Positions 37,628 through 49,600 of a DNA stretch of 64,000 nucleotides are shown one piece after another (the stretch's first letter is position 1; each line of letters opens with the position of its first letter). Origin of the DNA: Colletes latitarsis (Eukaryota; Arthropoda; Insecta; Hymenoptera; Colletidae); the NCBI RefSeq assembly GCF_051014445.1, contig NC_135141.1, positions 33,751,422 through 33,815,421 of the forward strand. The letters are read 5' to 3'. The translations under genes and the position numbers were made by a program. The notes under the pieces are model-generated. The model was given only the letters and a program-made list of their open reading frames with translations. It had not been told where the DNA came from and ran no database searches.

Positions 37628-40600
37628 ATGATCACCGTGCCGATATCCGCTTCCAGTCCTTACGTGAAGGTTACGTCCTACAGCGATGCAAGCGCTATTG
37701 GCAAAAAGCCTACAGTAAGTAGATCGAGAAGTCGTTGGCATTCTGGATGTACGTATGTATTTCGTTTCGAGGTCGTTAGAGCCTACCTTTTTCTATCCTT
37801 AATTTTTTTTTTTATCTATTCCGAACGTTTTATAAATAAAATGCCCAAACGTGGGCGACGGGTTATTTAACACGTTGAAACATTTTGAGAATGGTTCATA
37901 GAAAAGGAACAAACCTAAAGGTTGAGTGGAGGGACAAAATTGGTTCGTGTCAAATGTCACGGATCGATCGGGGCATTTAAACGGAAGTATGAGAACGAAG
38001 ATAAAACAAGGTAGAGAATGCGGTTAATTCCCCTCTCCTCTTACCCCTTCCATTTCACCTTTCTATTGTTTCTTTTCACATTCTAAACAATCTCCGTAAT
38101 TCTTCGCGTGACATTTAGCTCATCGTTCGCTCTATTTCCCAAACAGTCGCGCCAACTTGAGTGATCATCATTCTTCTGTTCGCTGCACTCGTCCTTTTCC
38201 CCTATAGCGACGCAGTGCAACAGATGTAATAGTTTTCATGTGTTTTCATAATGTCAGAATAACAGAATATAAAAGAAATTTAGTTAAAATGATTGTGTTT
38301 GCGTACGAGTATATCACATGATAGATTTATATTATTATAATAGAAGAGCCATATATTTTAATATGCAAAGTAGGAAATAGATGAATCGGCGAAAAGGTAT
38401 TTTCAAAAGCTGGACTAATTTAAAACCATCAAAATTATCTATGTTGTTATTTTTAAGTAACAACCCAGACCTAACCTAGCCTTTTTCATTAGACTACATT
38501 ACTATACAATTTAAATTTGGCGCATTTGTAATTCTTTGAATTTCCACTGAGGGGAGTTAGTGGAACACTAACGATCACAGTTAACGTGAACCGCTACTAA
38601 AACGCCATCTTTCGGATCGTGATTTTCTGATCACTGACAAATCACTGTTAGTGATTTTACACGCCATCCCCAGTTTAGATCTCTATCAACGCGCGAGCAA
38701 CAATTTAATTTAACAAGTTCGGTAACCGATCGACCGTGCGCATCGTGTAATAGATCTTGGAAAATATCGACAATACGGACGATATTATGAATATTTTATT
38801 GTTGCGCGATGGAACATTATTGGACGACGATAAAATGACAAAAATTATCAATGATCACCGACATTTCGACGTAGATACTTCGCCCCATTGTCGTGTTCGC
38901 AGCCACCAGGCTCATTATTCATTCTTATCGACTTATCACGGATTATTTTCTTTTCGCGACTGGTCGGCTGCCGAGGGAGGAAGTTCGCTAGCTAGCCCCC
39001 CGGAGGCTGTTTTTCACTTTCTTTTCGCTTCCGTCCATTCGGTTGGGAGGCATAGTTTCGTGGAACCGTGGAGCTAAATTTACAGCGGCGAACGAGCGAA
39101 CGAGCAAACGAGGAATCCCAGCTCTCTGCCAGCGCGCCCGTTTACTGACCGTGTTCCGATTATGTATTTCGTGAAAAACGCGCGGGACGCCTCTCGTTCG
39201 CGGCATTTCTTGGACGTCGAGTAGACTGGTTGGTTTCTGTCTAAGAATACCGTTGCATTCTCACCTCTACCTTGCACGCGGTGAAAGTTACGTAAAATAT
39301 GAAACGCGTCTAATTCGAGTTTCGACGTGATTATTTCTACACGTGCCACTCGCTGGCATCGTGTAGCGATGCTGCAGGATTAAGTACCCCTAGCGGATAT
39401 TTCACGAAACTAACGACAGATTCATCCGAGTGCTTCTTCGATTTAGAAAGTACTGGGAGAGTAATTGGTTCGTTGATATTATGGGAACCTCGTCGTTTTA
39501 AATAGTCACATTTTATGGCTTGTTTAAATGCTCGAAATTTTTTGCTGATATAATTAACCTGTTCTGTTTCGATGATTTTATCTACTATCGCTAACTTCAC
39601 GCCTCATCGTTTCACGTATAAACTTTCCAATGATTCCACTGGCCACTAAATCGCGATAGTTAGTAACTTAGGTTGTTTCTATTTCCAGCGAGTTATTACT
39701 TGCGTGTTTATAACTCCCATTTATTCGATCCTTATGGTACAAGACCATTGGCCGGTTAAAATATCCCTATGATGTTCGTGATTTACATATACAGTGTGTT
39801 TCCTTAAACCGTAAACGATGGAGAAGTTATAAAAACAATATTCTTTATGTTGCTTCAGCGAGTATTCGCTAGTTTACATCCCATATTTATATTCCATGCC
39901 CTGAACGCCACATTCCTCGTTTCACATTTGCATTTCTACGCTTCACATTCCCTATTTCACGTCTGCATTTTGCATTCCACATTTTCCATTTCACACTCTG
40001 TATTCTGCATTACCCGTCCCACGGTCGTCCTCGCAATTCATAACAGTTTCTTATTAAAATATTCTACCGTTATTGCTTAACAATTCGGAAATTCAGGTAA
40101 TACAGTAGGATCGGCGATCCTTTACTGCTATCGCGTTCTGTTAATTAATTAATTATTATTATTATTAATGTCGGTAAGAATCATGATTTACTACTGGACG
40201 ATAAATAAAGGTACGATCGTCGCCACTCGAGTTCCATCACGAATTTTACCGGAATTCTAGTACTCGTGTGCCAGAGTTATAACATTTCGATCACGTACCG
40301 TGGCAGCTGCTTTCACGATCCACAGTGTTTCTTCGAATCGTCGGGAGAGTATCGTGTAGCGATAGCGAAAATTCTACGCGTCTGTTACACGAGAAACGAT
40401 ACACGATGCACGTCCTTAGTCGAGCGGTTACCACAAGACAAATCCGGTACACGACGAGTGCCGCAAAAAGAAGGTGGTCGTTAACGCGTAATCACATTAC
40501 CGAGATTACAGTTTCTACAATAAAGTATCGATATTAAGGTGTAACAGTTTCTTACGCGAGATATCATATTTCCTTCGTCGCATTCCTTTTCGTTTCATGC

Positions 40601-43600
40601 TTAATTTCTTAATTTCTTAATTTCTTAATTTCTTGATGGTGGCTTCGTCAAGAAGTTATTAACGTTTAAAGTTCCGCCAGTATTGAATTTTTTTCTCGAA
40701 ACTGAGTAGGATTTCGGGGGTATGTCTGTTGACCAAAAATGATTGCAATTGACCCCCAGAACCGAAAATAATTTTTTTACAATTTTCGTCTTATTTTGGC
40801 CTCTAGAATCTCCCATTAAAATTTTTCCCACGGGTGCCCGAACATCCTGTATAATTACTACCGTGTTATACATATATTCTCAGAAATACAGAGACAATCT
40901 TAATTTATTAAAAAAATTATTAATGGATCTCATTATTACGATACTTTAGGGTTAAATCTAGGCAGCACAGATAAAAAGTTAAGCAGTTGTTGCTCGACGG
41001 GATACGTGTCAATTTTCAAGTAATTTATTCAGGAAAGTTGACGCAAGACTCTTTTTTTTTTAGCCATACATGAAAAATGTAGTTCGAGAGATCGTGATAT
41101 TTAAATAACACGAGTGAAAGCCTCGGGTATTCGTAGAAGGATTAGGAGCGACAAGCCGTCTGCATATAATTAGACGTGTTGGCTGCTGTGTACGTCTCTA
41201 GACGAATTTATCTAGAGCGGTTTGTACTCTGACCTAGTATTATTTAAATATCGAACATGATCGCGTACAACAAATGTCAAGTAAAAATAAAAATGCACAG
41301 GTTCAGTTTGAATTATTTTATTTTTCTTTATTATCACTTTGTTCCCTGTTGCGTTAAATAAATTGAAAGTTGGGCTCATCCGTCTGCCGTTTGTCGTCGT
41401 AAATTAATTACTTTAATCCATGAACGTGTTCGTAAACACGCTAGGACGCATTCCTGGTGATGTCAATGGAAACTATGTCAAGCAGGATCAAAGACCTTAT
41501 ATGTATATGCATGTTAAATCGGCATTCAAGTTTTCTTTTTTAGTGTGAAATCAAATCAAACGAAGTACGGAAAGCCACAGCATGGCTGAGCAATTAGGGT
41601 TTAATTATGCTCGACACTTGGCTCGCATGGCAACGTGGTTCTCGTTCCTTTTTTTTCCACACAGAAGCCCCAGAAACGAACGTGGGACAAATACAGACGT
41701 CAGTTTTCTTACATAAAATGCGTTTCGTCGCTCTATTGGCACAAATAATTCTCTAGCGTCGACTATGAACAAACAGTTTCTCGTTATTTATGTTACAGCA
41801 GTATTTATCAAGCTTCGTATTTCTGTATATCCTTTAAATAAAAAAAAAACAATTGTTGACAAATGCCTCATGATAAAATTAAATTATTTTTGAAATATAC
41901 AGAAGTGTTTCATGCTCTGTACTCTCTACTATCTAATATGTTTTTCCTCCCTTCTTCGAGATGGCTTCGTTAAAAAGTTATTAAAAAATTAAATTAAAAA
42001 GTTTCAAATCTTTCTGGAAAAATTATTTTCGGTTGCGGGGGTCAATTACAATAATTTTTAATGAATACACATACCCCCGAAATCCTACGTACTTTGGAGA
42101 AAAAAATTCTTTACTGAAAATATACTGTGCGTATAAAATTTTTCCCAGGGGTGGCCGAACACCCTGTACAATGCGTAGTATTATACACTGCGCGTACTGT
42201 GTTATGTAACGTAAAGCGTCGACGACAAAGTACACAATATACGGCGTCGTCTTTTAACTTATTTTGCAATTTGTGCCACTTGAATCCCACTCGAAGGTAG
42301 TTTGCATTCGCGAAAAAGAACGAAGTCTTCCATGAAAGGTCTTTGATCGCGATTGACACAGTTTCCATTAAATCTTGGTTCATTAATAATCGATACGCCG
42401 TTGTCTGTCCCATGGTAAATTTGCGTAATTATATGCCCAGTGTGCTTGCCAATGGAACATTGTAATTAAGGAGAGCAAGAGAAATGGAAATAATTATCCC
42501 TTCTTAAATACAACTGTGCTATTTGAAATTCAGTCACGAAACACGTTGTACGTACCTTTTGTTTCGTTTCTAAAAATAATTTATATTATGTACGGTTTTT
42601 AAGAGTGGTCGCACGCGAAAGAAATATTCATAAGCGATAAGAACACTGTCGGGCGATAGTTGGATATTCCTTGAAATATTGTTGTTCTCCTTGGGTCGAT
42701 TTACGCGTTACAAGATATTCCGTCTGTTATGGAAAACTTACTTTAATAATACGACTAGTAGAAAATTCGTTCGTAACCTTAATCCGATTATTTGATGAAC
42801 AAGTTCACGAAAACGTAAGTCGTAAGAGGCTCCACCTGTGGGCAAAGATTTGACTCAATCGACGTTTGTGAAATTATGAGAAATAAATATCAACGTTTAT
42901 TTAGTTTCCTGTTGGGATTTTATTCGCGAAGATACGGCTTCGTACGTCTTGACGCGCCTCGTAAATTGTTGTCTGTAAAGCGAGATGGAAAAGCGGGCGG
43001 AAACGATTTCTCTGCATGGCTTTTCTCACGATCGTCGATCACGCGAGCGTCCTTGATTCGAGAGCGCGGCTTGCGAAACAGCTTCTCTTCCATTTAACTG
43101 CAACCCGATGAAACGGATCGCAGGGTCGATCTCGAAGACGTTCAATCTAATTTTCCACGTGAATTCAATCGGCTCGCGTCACGATGCGGAACCGTGCTTC
43201 TGACGATCACGCGTACCTTGAATTGTCGCTGATCAATTGGGAGTGGACGCAAGTGTCAATAAAACAGAGACGCGAACGGATGTAACACGCGAGCGTGTTG
43301 TGGTGAAGACCTTGCGCGGATTTCGCGATTCTTCCAAGCAGTATTTATAGTCCGAGAACAAATACAATTATACGCAAGAATTGAGAATCGAGACGGGAAT
43401 TGTCGTCGTGATTGTCGGTTGCAAAAGTCGAGTCGAATATAACAGACGACGTAATAGTTACTTTTTAACCTCGAATAAAGTAGCAAAACACAACTCGAAT
43501 GTATTCATAATTCGTGAGAAGTAAGCGGGACAAAAAAATAAAAAGATACTGCGAGATCTACTTTAAAATTGCACACTGTGTAGAAAAAAGGCTTAACAAC

Positions 43601-46600
43601 TTAATAACTGTGACTTCAGGCAAAGTCGATTGATTCAGTAATCGTTTCAGTGGTTATTGAAGAAACGATCTTTGGAGTTAGTAATTAACTGAAACAGTGT
43701 TTCTCAACTTGCGATCCGTGGGCCCCAAAAGGTCCACAAGATCTTGGAAGAAAAATCTATTTCTTCGTTTAGAATAAAATAAATTCTACAATGATCAATT
43801 TCTATTTTTATGCATACAAAATTTTATCCAAAAGATTATTGTAGGTATATACGTGGTTTCACTTGGACTTTCAGCATTGGCACGTGAAAAGTACGTATAT
43901 AAATATAATGGCACTTAACAGCTGAACGTCAACTACGTAAATATATGGACGTAATGGGCGACAGTTGTGTTAAACAAGTAATTTACTAGATCCACAGGAT
44001 GGTAAAGTTTGAGAAACACTGATTCAAGATACTTCCATTTCGCGAATGAATTGAAATCTTTGTTGAATCCTCGTAGCAATGGTATTTGAGGTTTCCAAGG
44101 AAAAACATTAAATGTTTGATTCGGTGAAAGGCAACCACAATCTTCCAGGATACTCTTTCTGGTATTGCCGTTTTTTCCCCTGCACGCGGCGACAGGGAAT
44201 TGATAGACCGGTTATGCATAGAGAAATCCAAGAAAAAAAGAAAATAGTTTGTCATTTATACTAGTTTTAAGAATCTGTTTGCGATCGAGTTCAAAAGTAC
44301 AGTCGGTATAAAAAAATAACAGTGAACCGGGCAAGAAATAACTAATTACTATAATATCAGTTTACTGATTGCAAATCCTACTGCAACATGTGCCAATTGA
44401 AACAAGATTCGTTTATTCTGTTGCCTTTGCGAGCCACACATTCGGTTTGCGTATCACGTGTTAGTTGTACATATTTTTTAGAGAAGGGTCGGTCGGCTAG
44501 ATAATAAAAAGAAGAAAGCTCGTCTAGTAATTGGATAAAGGAAGCCCCGCGTCGCTTTGTGCCGATCTGCTTTCTGTGTCAGCAGCTACCGACGGAGATT
44601 TTCTGTCGCAGCCGGAGACCTCTCACGGTCGTAAAGATAATCTTTTTTCCATTGATACAAATTGTTTTCTGATCGATCGCGTCACCACACCCGCGTCGAT
44701 TGTTCGCGGATGTCGCGCAATCGAGATCCAACCGGGGTTTGCATAATAAATTGTTTACTCTTATCGCTGCTACAACGTCAGTTTACGCGAAGATCGATCG
44801 GCCAATTTTTTTCCCCTGTTCTTCGAATACGGCTACCGTAAAAGCCTCTGCCTACAATGTACTGTCCTCCGCTGACTTCAAGTCCCGTGGCAGGAATGCG
44901 TGAAAAGTAGAAGGGATACACCTATTCCCACGTACACACTGAACTCTGGTTCGCTATTCGTCGCGGCAGTTACGCAGGCATCTGGACTGCCTGAGAGCAA
45001 GGGAGCAAGATAGATAGACTCCTCTTGCCCCTGTGCCGTCCCGCGGGACTTGAAGTCAGCGGACCACAGTATTTGTCCTCTTAATTATTTCACGACGGTT
45101 TTTGTTTCTCGTGACGTCTTCCACGCGTGTCGTCTTCGCCATCGTTACGCGTGGACCGTCGCACACGGACGGTAAAAAACTCGCGTGCCTCACGCAAGAT
45201 TGTTTGCACGAAAATCGGTGTAACGTAATACCCTCGCTGTCCTTCCGAATTACGCTCGACCGAACTCGAACTCGAGCCACAGAGAATAATGAGTCACAAG
45301 ATGTTGCACGTGTTAAAACATTGAAACAAACGATGGAAAGATTCTCGTCCAGTCTCTATTCGTCGTCGTTAACGATAGCTCATAGTTCCTACAGAATTTA
45401 TAACTTTCTATGAACCGTTACTGACGAGAAAAGTTCACGAACTGTGTTTTACAGTTACGAATTTATAACGATATCGTATTACAATAAAACACCCACGTAG
45501 TTACCGTATCTCATTTCCTGCCAAGAATTTCCCACAGAAACTTTGTCTTCGGTTTAACTATGATTCATTATTATTTAATCCTACATAACCTCGTGTGATT
45601 TTGGGATCACATGAATTTATATTTTTAAAGCGTGATTTCATATTTATATTAACGTACGCCATCGTGACTTTGAAGCAACAAGCATGACCACCGAGAAGTC
45701 TATTTAAAATAGATAATTAACTTTATGAATAATTTAACGTTTTATTCATCAAGTTTTTATCGATCGACGAAGAAAAACTTATATGATCATTCATGATTAT
45801 TACAAACAGATATTAGTTGAAATTTTTTTTCAACCAGAATAGACACAGTTGGAAGGTTGTTTTTATTGACCTTTAATTTTCAATTCATATTCGCTTTTAA
45901 TGATTGCCAATGTTTTTGTACGTAATCTTTTCCAACGGCTAAGAATAATTTGTTAATTAGTAATCCATACGACACAGAACAACCTACTTGGGTCTAGAAT
46001 TTTGTTCTCACCAAACAAAGCAGTTGTGAGAATTGTTGTGAAAAACTAACATACTTGACAGAGTTAATAATACGGAACACGCAAAAGATTCACAAACGAG
46101 TTAGTAATAAAGCAGATGGCGGCACTTGTCGGAACAGCCACCGAAAGAATGATATTTGGCGGGAGAAAAGTTACGGATGTTAAACCTAAAATTATTTGAT
46201 TCACAAAACAGAACGGGGAAGGGAAATCAGAAGGAAGGAAAAATGAGGGAATCATGCGATCGTCGAGTGTTCCTGAAATGAATTTATTTTGGTCCACGGC
46301 CATCGGTCACGTTTGGTTCACGTTTCCTTGCGAAATCGGTTTTGCATATTAATGGCGATTACCACAAGTAAAGATGCTACATCCTGGATTATTTTTAGGG
46401 CAAATCTCCATCGTGAAAATATCCACGATGTATAACATCACATGGATGGCGTCTATCCACGCACTGTATAACAACAACGTGAATTATGCAAATCGTAACA
46501 TCACTATAGAAATTGGCGGGATTTTTGGTCACGTGATAGACATTTTTCCGGAAGTTCAGAAAAAGCCCGCGCATTAGATCAAGCGTTCAGTAATTTGTTT

Positions 46601-49600
46601 GAAATGAAATATTATTTTTTAAACGAAATAAAAATAAAAATAAAAATAGACATTAAATAATAATAATAAATAAATAATTAATCGAAAGTTCAGTAAATAT
46701 TCCACTTCCGGAATTGATATTTTCAGGTATAATTTATGCAACGAAAATAAATATTGAATTATTAGGGCCTGTGGACCCCAGATTAAGAATCACAGCACCT
46801 GGTTATAAGTGATGGCATAACGACGTAACGTGAATAACTCGCTGTACGATTAAATGAGTTGTACTTTATCATCGAGTGCAACGACTTGGATCGTGAACGA
46901 GTGAATTTCGAACGTACGATTACAATTTCTAGTCGCGTGACGAAGATTAATTTGCGGCTGTTTCGATGCAATGACACGTTGCTCACGAGATGGTAATTTA
47001 ATACTTTTTTCTTTGTCTCCAGGTTCAGCAATACCTAAGAGACATGAAGGAACATTCAGCCTCGTCCCGATTCGAAGGCAGGGATGTACCTCAAAGATCG
47101 CAAAGCAGCGCAGCCAGCTTGATGTCCTTAGGTGCTGACATATCTCCAAGTTCTTCCCATTTCTTTGAGGTGGTTCTTTATTCCGATATTATGATTTAAT
47201 ATTTCTATAACTATTCTATATATATAAATAATTTTTGGTTAATAGACATACCCTCGAAATCCTACGCATTTTCGAGAAAAAAATTCAGTACGGACGGAAC
47301 TTTAAACGTTAATAACTTTTTAACGAAGCTTCAATCAAGAAATTAGTAGTCTTGATTTTCGTCTTATTTTCGCCTCTAGAATCCCCCATTAAAATTTTTC
47401 CCAGGAGTGGCCGAACACCCTGTATACAATCCTCAACCGATGATTTCCCAATATCCTAATTGTCTAAGGCAAGGTCTGCTAGAAAGCCTTATTGAAATGA
47501 GTCCACTAGGAAACGGGCGATAATCATGGCTGAAACAAAGCATGATTATTCCTTGTTTTGAAAAAATAAATATAGATCCGCCGAGTGCGCGTGCACTTGA
47601 CCAAGTCGCGTCAAAATAAATTGACTGCTCAAGGCCACCGAGCGAACTAATCCCCCACTTTTCATTTTCAGGTGCTTTACGTAGGAAAAATCAGAGTGTC
47701 GCATCCAAAAGTATCAGAGTCCTTCATCGATGATGCGCTCGTCAGGTTTCGCGTTCACGGTCTCGAGAAATCGAGATCGTCGTCGAGTAATCTCGCCGAG
47801 TATCAGCGTCAATCGCTTTTAACGTCTTCCAATAACAGGAGAAACAGCGCGGTAAGTTACTTGAATCCTCTTTTATTGTTTTATTTTTCGTTTCGATGTG
47901 AAATGTGAAATTTCTTTCAGGAATCAACGGGCAGCGCGAGCGAGACAGGAAGCATAGAAAATGTGTCTGGAAGCGGAATCATATCGCCGATTAATTCGTT
48001 GGGAGTGCCGTCCACGCTCACGGGTTCCGTCGAAACCTTTCCAAAGAGCGTCAGTTTCGCGGAAAAAGACGAGGAGGAGAATCGAGACACGAGGAATAAC
48101 AATGCCATGCAAGTGCCAGAAGTTATGAGAAACCGGGCATCGTCGACGGGCAGTGTCTTGAGCGCTAGAAGGGATTCCATGAAAACTGGCGACGAACATA
48201 ATCGCACGATGCTCTTCCAGGTGGGGAAATTATTCGATTTCCCTCGCGAATGCCTTCCTCGTAAAACGTATCCTGATCTGACGTCGAATTTCAGGTAGGC
48301 CGTCATGATTTGAGATTGATCAGTCCGGATAGGAAGCAGGTGCTTCTTCACAAGCAACTGAGAGACGTGGCCAGTTGCGTCCACGGCATTAAGAACCCGG
48401 AGCACTTTGGCTTTATTTGCAGGGAGAATAATATAGAGTGCTTCATCGGCTATGTGTTCAAGTGTCAATCGGGATCCGTGGCGGATGACCTTGTCACTGG
48501 TGAGACGAGATACCGATATTATTCTACTTGCACGAAGATCGCAAGATTACAGAGAAAATGTAGAAAATGTAGAAAAATGTGAAACGATAAATAGAGTTAA
48601 CGAACGAAGAGTATAAAAGTACAGGGCATGTACGGTAAAATACGAGTAAACATAATAAAAGAGATTACTGTTACCAAACAATAATATGTCAGGTGTAGGA
48701 TGTAGAAGAGATAAGGAACAATAAAATTAATACCAGTGTCATCGGCTGGAATATAAAGTAATAAAAATTAAAACAGTGTGGATTATACTCTTCTGAATTG
48801 TAAGGATAAAATACAATTGAGATTCTGTATCGCGAACGTTGATGAGTGGTATACGCCACACGACAAATACAACAGACGAAAACAGTTATCGATAAAGTAT
48901 TTAATTAGGGAAAATATGAATTCGCGTCTGTTTCAGCTATTTCGCAAGCATTCGTCGGAACTGGCGACGTAATAAGGAAGGAAAGGTATTCCGTGTTTTC
49001 GTGCGAGCACTGCCCTATGTATTGGTACAACAAATTGTGTCAGGAAATCGAAGGTAAATTGACCCCCTCTCCCCTCCTCTGAGCATTTTTATTTGTAAGG
49101 AAATTGCGAGTCGACGAATATAATGAGTTCGCGTGTCTCGTTCGGATTGTAGGACAGAATGACAGAAGGACACAGAACATAATTTTCTCACGAATGGAAC
49201 TGTTGCCGGAGGACGAGCAGGAGATTGTCGTTAGCAAGTACAAAAGCGCCGAGTCCGCTGGCGGCACTGGGACGACTTTACGCGAACAGAATCAGTTTTT
49301 AATGAGGCTGTTGCGCGTTCATTGCGAGGCGAAGCAAGCCAGGCATGTGCACGATACGGCTGAGAATAGGTAATGATTATTTCTCGCGAAGAAACAATAT
49401 TCTTGGCATCTTTATGCAGTAATGCGTGAAGAATGGTCAATAAAAACTTACAGTATGCGAAACTTTATGCACGAGTACTGTGAATAAATTGATCATTGTT
49501 TTTAATTGTGTTATCAAGGATGATTCAACTTGAAAAGTAATACCAAGTTAAAATGTTAAACGGTACCTTTCAGCACCTTTGGTAGAATAGTGTTAATAAT

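Larger units (their letters stand above)
37715..47022 (+). other. 9.3-kb first coding intron of the pollux gene
   Basis: Bounded by a GTAAGT donor at 37715 and a TTTGTCTCCAG acceptor at 47022. It contains repeats listed separately, a 'CACATTTGCATTTC'-like degenerate tract (39880-40015), and an ATTA-rich simple repeat near 40145. CpG-rich segments hold open frames on both strands with no recognisable motif (for example 38757-39077, 42111-42413 and 43256-43486). Its length against introns mostly under 500 bp elsewhere in the gene suggests it holds regulatory DNA. Confidence 0.7.

Noticed and set aside
38757..39077. Plus-strand frame starting MENIDNTDDIMNILLLRDGT
   Set aside because: The first 45 residues look plausible, but the rest is unstructured CpG-rich translation. 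No donor or family was recognised inside the pollux intron.
42111..42413. Minus-strand 100-codon frame starting MGQTTAYRLLMNQDL
   Set aside because: The N-terminal half looks protein-like, but the C-terminal part reads through an ACAGGGTG-family repeat. No family, splice partner or conservation could be shown.
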